The position numbers and the translations under genes were made by a program. From NCBI GenBank assembly GCA_965222175.1, contig OZ244938.1:1550001-1614000 (forward strand): a DNA stretch of 64,000 nucleotides. The letters run 5' to 3'. The stretch comes from NORP240 sp965222175. GTDB taxonomy: Bacteria; Pseudomonadota; Gammaproteobacteria; Pseudomonadales; Pseudohongiellaceae. The notes beneath the pieces were generated by a model. That model was not told the DNA's origin, did not search any database, and worked only from the letters and a program-made list of their open reading frames with translations. This document shows positions 17,407 through 25,191 of the stretch, in pieces (positions within the stretch are counted from its first letter, which is position 1; each line of letters starts with the position of its first letter).

Positions 17407-18711
17407 ATGAGAGCGGGCAGGCTGTTCTCCATGATGCTGGTACCGGGAGCAATCCTGTTATTGCTGTTTTCAACGGGCCTGATACCGCGCTACGACTCCA
17501 GATTTTATCCATCGGGCTCGCCGGCCTATATTCCGGCTGACGGCGACAGCTTCCAACGGTATATCGAGGAAAATCGCCGCCGGATTCAACAGGCACTGGA
17601 AGAGCACTATTACAGCAAGGATCCGGCCCCCTTCGGACCAGCGTATCCGCTGGCAAGAGTAGTCGAAATGCGGGCACCCTTTGAACTGGGTCCGGACCCG
17701 CAACGCTGCAGTGTCCGGGACAACCGGTCCGGCAGGGGTTTCCTGCTGCTGCACGGACTTACGGATTCGCCGTACCTGCTGACGGAGATCGCCCGGTCTC
17801 TGGCGGAAACCTATCCCTGCGCACGCTTGCGCAGCCTGCTGTTACCCGGACATGGCACCGTTCCGGGTGACCTGCTGAATGTCTCACTTGCAGCGTGGCA
17901 GGATATGGTCTCCTGGGGTGTGGACAGTTTTGACGGACTGGTCAGTGAGCTGTTCCTGGTGGGTTATTCCAACGGCGCCAGTCTTGCCGTCGACTTTGTC
18001 GTCAGCAATCCGGAGGATTCGACTGTCAGCGGGCTGATCCTGCTTTCCCCCGGAATGGCTGCGGCTTCAGCCGGCATTGCCATCGCTCCCTATCTCAGGC
18101 ACGTGGTGCGCTGGATTGCCCGTGGCGAGGACCGGGATCCGGCAAAGTACGATTCCCTGGCCACCAACGCGGCCGCGCTTTTTCATGAAATTACCGCCGG
18201 CTTGCCTGATACCGCCGATGGTTTGCCTGGCCGGCCGGTGTTCATGGCCATGAGTGGTGAGGACACTACAGTGGACACGGCGTTTGCCGCAGACTTGTTC
18301 TGCAACTGGACGGCTGCCGAGCGGCGTCAGCTGATCTGGTACCGCAGTGCTGCTACGGCAGCGGCACCGGAAGCGCACTGTCAGGGCATAATCGTGGTGG
18401 ATGTCGATCCAGCCGATGAACGGTACCTGAGCCATTCTCATGTCGGCATTACCATGCCTCCGGAAAACGAACACTATGGCATCGACGGGAACTACCCGGT
18501 CTGCACCAGTTACCGCGATGACGAGGAACTGTTTACCCGGTGTCAGGAAGACAATGACACTACCGCGTACGGAGAGACTTCCCTGTTGGACGATGACGGA
18601 TTTTACCAGGGCAGGCTGGTTCGTCGTGCCTCGTTCAATCCGCTTTACCATGAGCTGATCGCCTCTCTTACCTGCTTTGTAGAGGGAGATTGCGACCGGA
18701 GTCTATTCTGA
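17407..18711 (+). CDS. Membrane-anchored or secreted alpha/beta hydrolase
   Basis: A protein of 434 residues with an N-terminal hydrophobic segment (MLVPGAILLLLFSTG), suggesting export or anchoring. The alpha/beta-hydrolase core shows FLLLHGLTDSPY (oxyanion loop near residue 116), the nucleophile elbow GYSNGAS near residue 188 and a late histidine in SHSHVGI near residue 341. An aspartate acid partner is likely near GEDTTVD. The substrate is unknown; a lipase or esterase role is plausible. Six cysteines and the export signal fit a periplasmic enzyme. It starts three bases after der. Confidence 0.75.
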   Translation: MRAGRLFSMMLVPGAILLLLFSTGLIPRYDSRFYPSGSPAYIPADGDSFQRYIEENRRRIQQALEEHYYSKDPAPFGPAYPLARVVEMRAPFELGPDPQRCSVRDNRSGRGFLLLHGLTDSPYLLTEIARSLAETYPCARLRSLLLPGHGTVPGDLLNVSLAAWQDMVSWGVDSFDGLVSELFLVGYSNGASLAVDFVVSNPEDSTVSGLILLSPGMAAASAGIAIAPYLRHVVRWIARGEDRDPAKYDSLATNAAALFHEITAGLPDTADGLPGRPVFMAMSGEDTTVDTAFAADLFCNWTAAERRQLIWYRSAATAAAPEAHCQGIIVVDVDPADERYLSHSHVGITMPPENEHYGIDGNYPVCTSYRDDEELFTRCQEDNDTTAYGETSLLDDDGFYQGRLVRRASFNPLYHELIASLTCFVEGDCDRSLF

Positions 18712-18724
18712 GCACGCCAGCAAA

Positions 18725-19696
18725 ATGAAAGTTACACTTGATACCATAGAGCAGGCGAGCAGACGCCTGGATGGCAAAGCAGTGGTCACGCCACTACTCA
18801 GCAGCCAGGAACTGAATCGCCAGGTAAACGGCGAGATCTACTTCAAGCCGGAAAACCTGCAGAATATTGGTGCTTTCAAGTTCCGCGGGGCCTACAACAG
18901 GCTGAGCCGGTTCAATGATGACCAGCGACAGACCGGTGCCGTGGCTTTTTCGTCGGGCAATCATGCCCAGGGTGTGGCGCTGGCAGCCCGGCTGCTGGAA
19001 ATGCCCGCGACTATCGTCATGCCCAGGGATGCCCCGGCGGTGAAAATCCAGGGCACCAGGGCGCTGGGTGCCAATATTCGTTTCTACGATCGCTGGAATG
19101 AATCAAGAGAGGAAATTGCAGCAGATATCGCTGAGCGGACCGGCATGGTGGTGGTTCCCGCGTTTGACGATACGGACATCATTTCCGGTCAGGGCACCTG
19201 CGGTCTTGAAATTGTGCAGCAGATGCAGGCCCAGGGTAAAACACCGGAAGTGATCGTCTGCCCGGTGGGCGGAGGGGGACTCATGGCCGGGGTCGCCACG
19301 GCGGTGAAAAGCCTGGTACCCGATGTGACAATATACGGCATTGAACCGACGGGCTTTGATGACCATGTTCGCTCGTTTACCAGTGGTCGACGTGAACGGA
19401 TTAAAGGATCTCCGGAGTCGATTTGCGATGCCCTGCTGGCGGCAACGCCAGGCGAGCTGACCTGGGAAATCAACAGTCGGTTGGTAGATGGCTTCCATGC
19501 TGTCAGCGATGACCAGGTTCGGAAGGCCATGGCGTACGCGTACTATCACTTGAAACTGGTTGTTGAACCAGGCGGGGCGGTGGCCCTTGCCGCTGTTCTC
19601 TCCGGGGACATAAACGTGGAGAAGCAGCGGGTCGTGGTTATACTGTCGGGAGGCAACGTCGATCCCGGCCTGTTTCATCGATGCATCGGCGAATAG
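18725..19696 (+). CDS. Threonine/serine or hydroxyaspartate dehydratase, PLP-dependent
   Basis: A fold-type II PLP enzyme of 323 residues. The cofactor lysine lies in GAFKFRGAYN near residue 58, the phosphate loop is SSGNHAQGVALAA, and a glycine-rich loop is PVGGGGLMAGVA near residue 180. There is no regulatory ACT domain, so it resembles catabolic threonine dehydratase or threo-3-hydroxyaspartate ammonia-lyase rather than biosynthetic IlvA. Which substrate it prefers cannot be read here. It starts 13 bases after the upstream hydrolase. A repeat with a terminator-like hairpin follows. Confidence 0.8.
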   Translation: MKVTLDTIEQASRRLDGKAVVTPLLSSQELNRQVNGEIYFKPENLQNIGAFKFRGAYNRLSRFNDDQRQTGAVAFSSGNHAQGVALAARLLEMPATIVMPRDAPAVKIQGTRALGANIRFYDRWNESREEIAADIAERTGMVVVPAFDDTDIISGQGTCGLEIVQQMQAQGKTPEVIVCPVGGGGLMAGVATAVKSLVPDVTIYGIEPTGFDDHVRSFTSGRRERIKGSPESICDALLAATPGELTWEINSRLVDGFHAVSDDQVRKAMAYAYYHLKLVVEPGGAVALAAVLSGDINVEKQRVVVILSGGNVDPGLFHRCIGE

Positions 19697-19700
19697 TTCA

Positions 19701-19865
19701 GCCCGACAGGCCCCGCCGGTCGGGGCTTTCAGGCGAGCCCACTGCCCTTGTTGGCTTGAGTGGGTTGCCTCGCCTTGACAGGCCGACGCATGCCGGTGGC
19801 AAGGCGCCTTGTCAGTGAACTCGCCTGAAAGCCAGAGTATTTCCATAATTAATCAGAGGTTCCCT
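19701..19865. repeat. Repeat family 1, copy A (right part, about 165 bp)
   Basis: This stretch matches the right half of the full copy at 22134-22412 almost base for base. It carries an internal inverted repeat GGCTTTCAGGCGAG (19724-19737) and CTCGCCTGAAAGCC (19820-19833), and ends with the terminal sequence TTAATCAGAGGTTCCCT. The left part of the element is missing. The following GATase gene starts 16 bases past its end. Confidence 0.9.
19710..19730 (+). terminator. Terminator-like hairpin inside repeat copy A
   Basis: GCCCCG (19710-19715), a loop of five bases, CGGGGC (19721-19726) and TTT form a GC-rich hairpin 14 bases after the dehydratase stop. The T-run is short, so termination is possible but not certain. 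The same hairpin is present in the full copy near 22258. Confidence 0.5.
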
Positions 19866-19880
19866 AAGCAGGAAACTGCC

Positions 19881-20627
19881 TTGAAAAAGATTCTTATTTT
19901 GAAAACCGGTTCAACGGTAAAGCCGCTTCGTGACCGGGGCGAGGACTTTGAGGACTGGATTATTGCCGGATGTGAACTGCCGGCGTCGTGGTTCGAGACC
20001 ATCGAGGTATTCACCGGGGAGTCCATGCCATTGCCCGACAGGGACAGGTGGCTGGCTGTAATCGTGACCGGTTCGCCGGCGTTTGTCACGGACCGGGAGC
20101 CCTGGAGTGAAGCAGCAGCCCGGTTTCTGCGCAGCGCCGTTCAACTAAGTATTCCCATACTGGGTATCTGCTATGGTCACCAGCTGCTGGCCCACAGCCT
20201 GGGTGGCAGGGTGGGTGATCATCCGCGGGGGCGGGAAATCGGTACGGTAGCCATAGACCTCAACGCAGCTGGCCGCAAGGACCGACTTCTGGGTGAATTG
20301 CCGGCCTGCTTCAAAGGGCAGGTCTCCCACAGTCAATCAGTGCTGGAAATGCCGCCCGCGGCAATTCTCCTGGCCGGCAGTGAATTTGAACCGCATCAGG
20401 CTTTCCGGATAGGAGAACGTGCCTGGGGCGTACAGTTTCATCCGGAGTTTTCGGCTTCTGTGGTCAGGGCGTATATCCAGGATCGCCACCAGCAGCTTCT
20501 GCAGGAACACCTTGACCCCCGGCGGCTCAGTGAAACCGTTGAACCCACACCGGAAGCAGCTTCATTGCTGGCCAGGTTTGTCCGGCTGGCCACTGCGGAC
20601 AGCACGGCGGCGAAGGTATCCTGCTGA
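19881..20627 (+). CDS. Class I glutamine amidotransferase-like protein
   Basis: A protein of 248 residues with the GATase fold resembling GMP-synthase-type amidotransferases. The nucleophile elbow GICYGHQLLAHSLGG gives the catalytic cysteine, and QFHPEFSA provides the histidine and glutamate. It has no synthetase domain, as in stand-alone YebR/YfeJ-like proteins of unknown substrate. I chose the TTG at 19881 (product begins MKKILILKTG) with AGGAAA upstream. An earlier in-frame start at 19809 lies inside the repeat and would add repeat-encoded residues. Confidence 0.8.
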   Translation: MKKILILKTGSTVKPLRDRGEDFEDWIIAGCELPASWFETIEVFTGESMPLPDRDRWLAVIVTGSPAFVTDREPWSEAAARFLRSAVQLSIPILGICYGHQLLAHSLGGRVGDHPRGREIGTVAIDLNAAGRKDRLLGELPACFKGQVSHSQSVLEMPPAAILLAGSEFEPHQAFRIGERAWGVQFHPEFSASVVRAYIQDRHQQLLQEHLDPRRLSETVEPTPEAASLLARFVRLATADSTAAKVSC

Positions 20628-20649
20628 GCGACAGCCGGCAGAGCTGGAG

Positions 20650-21357
20650 TCAGCCCCCTGTGGCATCCGCGTGGGCGTCGTTAACCAGGTCAACCAGCCT
20701 GGTTACCGTGCTGAACGTGGCCAGGTCGCCATTGATAAACACGGTAGGTGTACCGCGAACCCCCGCCTGGGTGCCGCCGCGCTGGTCATTGCGAACTTTC
20801 TGGATCACTTCGTCCGACTCCATGTCGGCGTGCAGCTGATCGATATCCAGGTTCAGTTCCCGGGCGTAATTGTCAAATTCTCCTACAGGATCACTGGAAG
20901 GAGCCCAAAGTGCCTGGTTGAGAAAAAGAAAGTCATGCATCTCCCAGAAGCGGTTCTGCCTGGCAGCCGCCTCGGCATAGAGCGAGGCTGTCCAGGCATT
21001 GGGATGAGTGTCAGTGATCGGGTAGTGGCGGAATACCAGGTGTGCCCTGTTACTGATAGTGGGCCAGGCCCGTGACATCAGCAGATTTTCCTGGGCGCAG
21101 GCGGGACACTGAAAATCGGCATAGACGGTGATGGTAACCGGATTTGTCGGATCGCCGCGAATGTGGTCATTATCAGCGAGTTCAACCGGTGAGTAAGTCG
21201 GGCCCTGGGAGAGAAACGTGAACAGTACCAGCAGCACGAAAACCGGAGCCACCACGTAGGTCCCGATTTTGAACAGCAGTTGTCGGGTCTGCTGTTTGCG
21301 AGCTTCGGCCTCCTGTTTCTGCTGTTTTTTCAGACGCTGCTGTTCTCGCTTGTTCAT
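20650..21357 (-). CDS. Membrane-anchored DsbA-family thioredoxin-fold protein
   Basis: A protein of 235 residues. A basic, glutamine-rich cytoplasmic N-terminus leads to one membrane helix near residue 31 (IGTYVVAPVFVLLVLFTFLS). A periplasmic DsbA/DsbG-like domain follows, with the redox motif CPAC (C84, C87) and a cis-proline loop GVRGTPTVFING near residue 202. It probably oxidises or isomerises disulfides in exported proteins. It converges on the GATase gene, with 22 bases between the stops. Confidence 0.85.
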   Translation of the reverse strand: MNKREQQRLKKQQKQEAEARKQQTRQLLFKIGTYVVAPVFVLLVLFTFLSQGPTYSPVELADNDHIRGDPTNPVTITVYADFQCPACAQENLLMSRAWPTISNRAHLVFRHYPITDTHPNAWTASLYAEAAARQNRFWEMHDFLFLNQALWAPSSDPVGEFDNYARELNLDIDQLHADMESDEVIQKVRNDQRGGTQAGVRGTPTVFINGDLATFSTVTRLVDLVNDAHADATGG

Positions 21358-21592
21358 GATTTACTCCGCAAAGAATTCGGTCGGACGATCTGGCGGTTAC
21401 TATAAACGGAAACCGTGTTTCGTTCAAAAATCTATAGTCAGGAGCGGTGGTTTGTCTGGTATCGGGAGGAGGTATTCACTGCGCGTTGTGGTTTTCGGTC
21501 GGGCCTGTGACCGGTGATGTCAATCGGGTCATCTGTCCAGGACATCGACTGCCGGTGAGAGTGGTCGATAGAACTGACTACGCGCCTTCAGG

Positions 21593-21943
21593 CTACTGGA
21601 AGGACTGAAACACGTACCCGGCATAAACCACTTTAAGGGCAATATGAATGGCCTGGTCCTGGTGCAGTGACAGGAACTTCTCGCACTTGAGAAAGTCGAC
21701 GGCCCAATGAGTCAGTACTTCCACCAGGCCGAGCACGACGTTGTCGGTTACCAGAAAGACGATGCCGCCATGAATCATGGAATGGCCTGTCATCCAATAG
21801 CTCCAGTGGGGGAACAGGCTTTGCGTGTCGCTGTGAATAATATTGTTGCGATTCTTGCCGCGACCCATGGCTTCAGGCTGCAGGACAAAATCGGCCAGAG
21901 CATGACCTGCCAGTAGAAGAAATAGTGTTTCAATAAACAGCAT
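21593..21943 (-). CDS. DUF3307 membrane protein
   Basis: A small protein of 116 residues with several hydrophobic segments and conserved polar pairs: GHALADFVLQ near residue 13, HWSYWMTGHSMIHGG near residue 46 and THWAVDFLKCEK near residue 83. This pattern matches the DUF3307 family, integral membrane proteins of unknown role often found in mobile or accessory regions. Upstream lies a repeat-rich gap of 790 bases. Confidence 0.7.
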   Translation of the reverse strand: MLFIETLFLLLAGHALADFVLQPEAMGRGKNRNNIIHSDTQSLFPHWSYWMTGHSMIHGGIVFLVTDNVVLGLVEVLTHWAVDFLKCEKFLSLHQDQAIHIALKVVYAGYVFQSFQ

Positions 21944-22133
21944 TTTAATTTTCCGGCCTGCTTTCTGATCGGCCCAGTCGAATTACCAGTTTTAAAAAGT
22001 GTGTTGTGGCGCGTTAGCACGGTGTTACGGCTGTACTTTCTCACGCACAAGGAAGCAGCAACTGGAACCACCGCACAATTGCCCTTAATACGTTGATGAC
22101 TGTGGCGAAATTGCAATCGGGTTCACAACATAT

Positions 22134-22412
22134 GGACCCTCTGATTAATTATGGAAGTGCTCTGCGGGAGTCTGTCGGGCGTCACTGCAAGGCGTCGTGC
22201 GCAGGGAATGGCCGTTTCCCTTGCCAAGCGCGACAACACCGCAGTGGCGCCCGACAGGCCCCGCCGGTCGGGGCTTTCAGGCGAGGCCACTGCCCTTGCT
22301 GGGTCAAAAAGGGTTGTCTCGCCTTGACAGGCCGACGCATGCCGGCGGCAAGACGCCTCGTCAGTGAACTCGCCTGAAAGCCAGAGTATTTCCATAATTA
22401 ATCGGAGGGTCC
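22134..22412. repeat. Repeat family 1, copy B (full length, 279 bp)
   Basis: The only copy with both ends. The left end reads GGACCCTCTGATTAATTA; the right end is its inverse with one mismatch over about 21 bases. A second inverted repeat, GGCTTTCAGGCGAG (22272-22285) with CTCGCCTGAAAGCC (22369-22382), is nested inside. A terminator-like hairpin lies near 22258-22274. TA follows the right end and precedes the left end if one more base is counted at each side. No transposase is encoded, which fits a miniature inverted-repeat element mobilised in trans. Confidence 0.9.
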
Positions 22413-22415
22413 ATA

Positions 22416-22554
22416 ATCGTGTGGTACGCCCGGCATCATATTCCTGTCGCTGAACAGATTCAGCCGCCTGGAGGAAGTACGCGTCGCAGCTGTGACGGAA
22501 GTCAATTTTTTTGCCGCCAATAAGGTGGGATTTTATGGCCTGGCTTCGGTTTAA
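22416..22554 (+). pseudogene. 3' remnant of an unidentified gene
   Basis: Between repeat copies B and C one frame stays open for about 45 codons and reads like a real protein tail (for example FLSLNRFSRLEEVRVAAV, then VNFFAANKVGFYG) before a TAA. No start or upstream portion exists, because the full repeat copy abuts it. I do not recognise the family. The most likely history is a gene cut by repeat insertion and deletion. The rest of the gap to 22689 holds nothing I can support. Confidence 0.4.
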
Positions 22555-22689
22555 TCGCCTGTTTACTGCAGCAAGACGACCATTGCCCAGGCTGGCCGAG
22601 CCAGGTTAACGATATTCATACACGCCAATACGCCAGGTAGAACATTTAATTTGTGAATTTGTACTAATGGGTTTGGAGGCAGTGGGCTT

Positions 22690-22749
22690 GCCTTGCAGTG
22701 GCGCCCGACAGACTCCCGCAGAGCACATTCATAATTAATCAGAGGATCC
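22690..22749. repeat. Repeat family 1, copy C (inverted left end, 60 bp)
   Basis: The 60 bases are the reverse complement of the left 60 bases of copy B, identical at 56 positions. The outermost bases (GGATCCTCTGATTAA on the minus strand) are read as the last codons and the stop of xseA. Confidence 0.9.
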
Positions 22750-24159
22750 CAGGTCTGGATTCTGTTTGCCGGCATCCGGCTGCGTGTTGACCACCTCCGA
22801 CTCGATGGTTCCCCGGTGCAGTTTCGTGACCAGGCGATCGCCGACGGCCAGATTCTTGGCATCACGCAGCAGCATATCGTCATCCCGATAGGTGATACTG
22901 AATCCCCTGGCCAGCGTGTTCAGTGGATTGACCGCATTCATATTGCGCACCAGCTGGTTCAGGCTTTTCTGCCGTTCCCGTAGCGCCACATGCATGATGC
23001 GGTGAAGTCTCTCTTTCAGGGTCCGGCCCGTGCGCTGCATGCTGAGAATCTGTTGCCTGGGAGATCGGGATAGCAGCGTTCTGTGAAGTTCGCTCAGGAC
23101 TGTCCTGCGGCGCTGGAATTGCCAGTGGAGTGACCGCTTCAAGCGGCCTTCCAGCAGGTCCAGGGTCTGGGCATATTCCTGCAGTCGGCGGCCGGGATGC
23201 TTCAACTGTCGGGTTAACCAGTGAACTTTCTGGTTCGCCTGTTTCAAGGCGCGGATCATGGCAGCGGCAAGCTGTTGTCGCCGGCCGCCCAGAGTCGCCA
23301 GGATGTCCTGCAGGTCCGGGCTGAGCAGCTCAGCCGCCGCCGATGGCGTAGGCGCTCGCAGGTCGGCAACCAGGTCGGCAATGCTGTAGTCGATTTCGTG
23401 TCCTACGCCGCAGACCACGGGTAGCTGACTGGCGTGGATGGCCCGGGCAACAGATTCATCGTTGAATGCCTGCAGGTCTTCAAGCGACCCGCCGCCCCGG
23501 GCCAGTAACAGCGCGTCGAACCCGCTGTGATCTGCCAGCCTGTTGGCCCGGGCGATGGCACTGACCAGCTCTGCGGGCGCTTCCCTGCCCTGAACTGCGA
23601 CCGGCAGCAGGGTGAGCCGGATAGCGGGGAAGCGGCGACGAAACACGGTCAACAGATCACGGATGGCGGCCCCCGTTGGTGAGGTGACTATCGCTACGTG
23701 GCGGCAGTGGCGCGGCACCGGCTTTTTCAGCACGTCATCGAACAGTCCCTCGTCAGCAAGTTTGGCCTTGAGCGCTTCAAATGCCCGGCGCAGGGCGCCA
23801 TCACCGGCTTCTTCCATGTCATCGGCAATCAGCTGGTAGTCGCCGCGGGCTTCATAAAGGCTGAGTCGGCCCTTTACCAGGACCCGCAAGCCGTTTTCCG
23901 GCCGGAACCGCACCCTGCGGTTACTGTTGCGAAACATGGCGCAGCGCAACTGTGACTTCTCGTCCTTGAGAGTGAGGTACCAGTGTCCGGAAGAGGGCGT
24001 GCTGAAATTGGAAATTTCTCCTTCCACCAGAACCGCAGGAAAATGTCCTTCCAGCAAGGAACGCGCCATGTGATTGAGACTGCTTACCGAGAGTACCCGG
24101 CTACGTCCTGGTCCGGCACCGGTCGGGTGGTCAGTGACGAATGAGTCTGCAGGCTTCAT
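22735..24159 (-). CDS. xseA: Exodeoxyribonuclease VII large subunit
   Basis: The large subunit of the ATP-independent exonuclease VII; 474 residues. An N-terminal OB fold (VEGEISNFSTPSSGHWYLTL near residue 41) is followed by the catalytic region with VTSPTGAAIRD, ARGGGSLEDLQAFNDE and GVGHEIDYSI, a long coiled coil and a C-terminal tail (AVGDRLVTKLHRGTIESEV). The last residues GSSD and the stop codon come from the inverted end of repeat copy C. In many relatives xseA is divergent from and next to guaB; here guaB is 20 kb away. Confidence 0.96.
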   Translation of the reverse strand: MKPADSFVTDHPTGAGPGRSRVLSVSSLNHMARSLLEGHFPAVLVEGEISNFSTPSSGHWYLTLKDEKSQLRCAMFRNSNRRVRFRPENGLRVLVKGRLSLYEARGDYQLIADDMEEAGDGALRRAFEALKAKLADEGLFDDVLKKPVPRHCRHVAIVTSPTGAAIRDLLTVFRRRFPAIRLTLLPVAVQGREAPAELVSAIARANRLADHSGFDALLLARGGGSLEDLQAFNDESVARAIHASQLPVVCGVGHEIDYSIADLVADLRAPTPSAAAELLSPDLQDILATLGGRRQQLAAAMIRALKQANQKVHWLTRQLKHPGRRLQEYAQTLDLLEGRLKRSLHWQFQRRRTVLSELHRTLLSRSPRQQILSMQRTGRTLKERLHRIMHVALRERQKSLNQLVRNMNAVNPLNTLARGFSITYRDDDMLLRDAKNLAVGDRLVTKLHRGTIESEVVNTQPDAGKQNPDLGSSD

Positions 24160-24387
24160 CGGGACAGTGTAGCGTACCGGGCCGGGGAGTCACAGCCCGG
24201 TCGGCAGAGCCCCGGAAGCAATGTCGACCGGATTCAGCTGAATGAGTTGAAGCAGGTTCACATCAAAGGAGATTTCATAGTAACCTGCACCACGCTCGGC
24301 CTTCTGCGAGGGCAGACCGGTCGTGACAAGGACACCAGGAACAACAAAAAACGCTACGAATACTAAAGACGACATAAGGGTATTACT

Positions 24388-25134
24388 ATGAGAACTCTGA
24401 TAACCATGCTGGCAGTTTCAATTGCTTTACTGGGAACCGCAGTCAGCGCGCTTGATATCTCGGCACTGAACGCGGCATTGTCCAACGCCCCCGGCCGGCC
24501 GGATGCTGACAAGGCTCGTGATGCCGGCAGAAAGCCTGCAGAAGTGCTTGATTTTCTTGGTGTCGAACCGGGCATGACCGTAGTCGATCTGATCGCGGCA
24601 GCCGGTTACTACACCGAAGTACTGTCCCATGCCGTGGGATCATCAGGGACGGTTTACATGCAGAATTCACCGGCTTCCCTGACCGGCAACCGTGGTGAAC
24701 GCACCGCGGCGGCCATCGATGAGCGACTTGCCAATAACCGTCTGCGCAACGTCAGGCGCCTGAACCGCGACCCTGCCGACCTGGGTCTGCCGGATAACTC
24801 CCTGGACGCGGCGGTTATCGCCCTGGAATTCCATGAATTCTACCGTTCGGACAATCCGGACGCAGTGGCCGAATTTCTGGCAGAGATGCGCCGCGTGCTG
24901 AAGCCTGGCGGTGTTCTGGGTGTTATCGATCACGCCGGGTACCCGGTTTACGATCCAGGCCCTCTGCATCGAGCCCTGGAAGCCCAGGTGGTAGCCGATG
25001 CCCAGGCGGCAGGCTTCTTTGTCTCCGCCAGCAGCCCGCTGCTGGAAAATCCGGATGACGACCGCAGCCTGGCGGTTTTCGATGGCAGCATTCGCGGTGC
25101 CACCGACCGGTTTGTTCTGCGCCTGGTCAATTGA
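24388..25134 (+). CDS. Exported class I SAM-methyltransferase-like protein
   Basis: A protein of 248 residues with a clear Sec signal peptide (TLITMLAVSIALLGTAVSA). It then has a Rossmann methyltransferase fold: GMTVVDLIAAAGYYTEVLSH in place of the usual glycine-rich motif I, and MRRVLKPGGVLGVIDHAGY near residue 172. Exported proteins of this family exist in many Proteobacteria but their substrate is unknown, and SAM supply outside the cytoplasm is an open question. Motif I is altered (DLIAAAGY), so activity is uncertain. Confidence 0.7.
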   Translation: MRTLITMLAVSIALLGTAVSALDISALNAALSNAPGRPDADKARDAGRKPAEVLDFLGVEPGMTVVDLIAAAGYYTEVLSHAVGSSGTVYMQNSPASLTGNRGERTAAAIDERLANNRLRNVRRLNRDPADLGLPDNSLDAAVIALEFHEFYRSDNPDAVAEFLAEMRRVLKPGGVLGVIDHAGYPVYDPGPLHRALEAQVVADAQAAGFFVSASSPLLENPDDDRSLAVFDGSIRGATDRFVLRLVN

Positions 25135-25191
25135 ACCCGGCATGTCCGGCGGCTGGTGAAAGTGCCACCTGCCGGACATCCGCTTCACCGG

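Noticed and set aside
19701..19865. Riboswitch or T-box in front of the GATase gene
   Set aside because: The hairpins are shared with a copy that precedes no such gene, so mobility of the element explains the structure better.
22123..22395. Frames beginning MEILWLSGEFT in the repeats (also near 19846 and 41810)
   Set aside because: They are read from the element end and differ after the first residues in each copy, so they are not a conserved protein. I found no evidence that they are expressed.
24190..24375. Short frame of 61 codons on the minus strand after xseA
   Set aside because: The N-terminus is hydrophobic, but there is no ribosome binding site or family match, and it occupies the promoter side of the methyltransferase-like gene.
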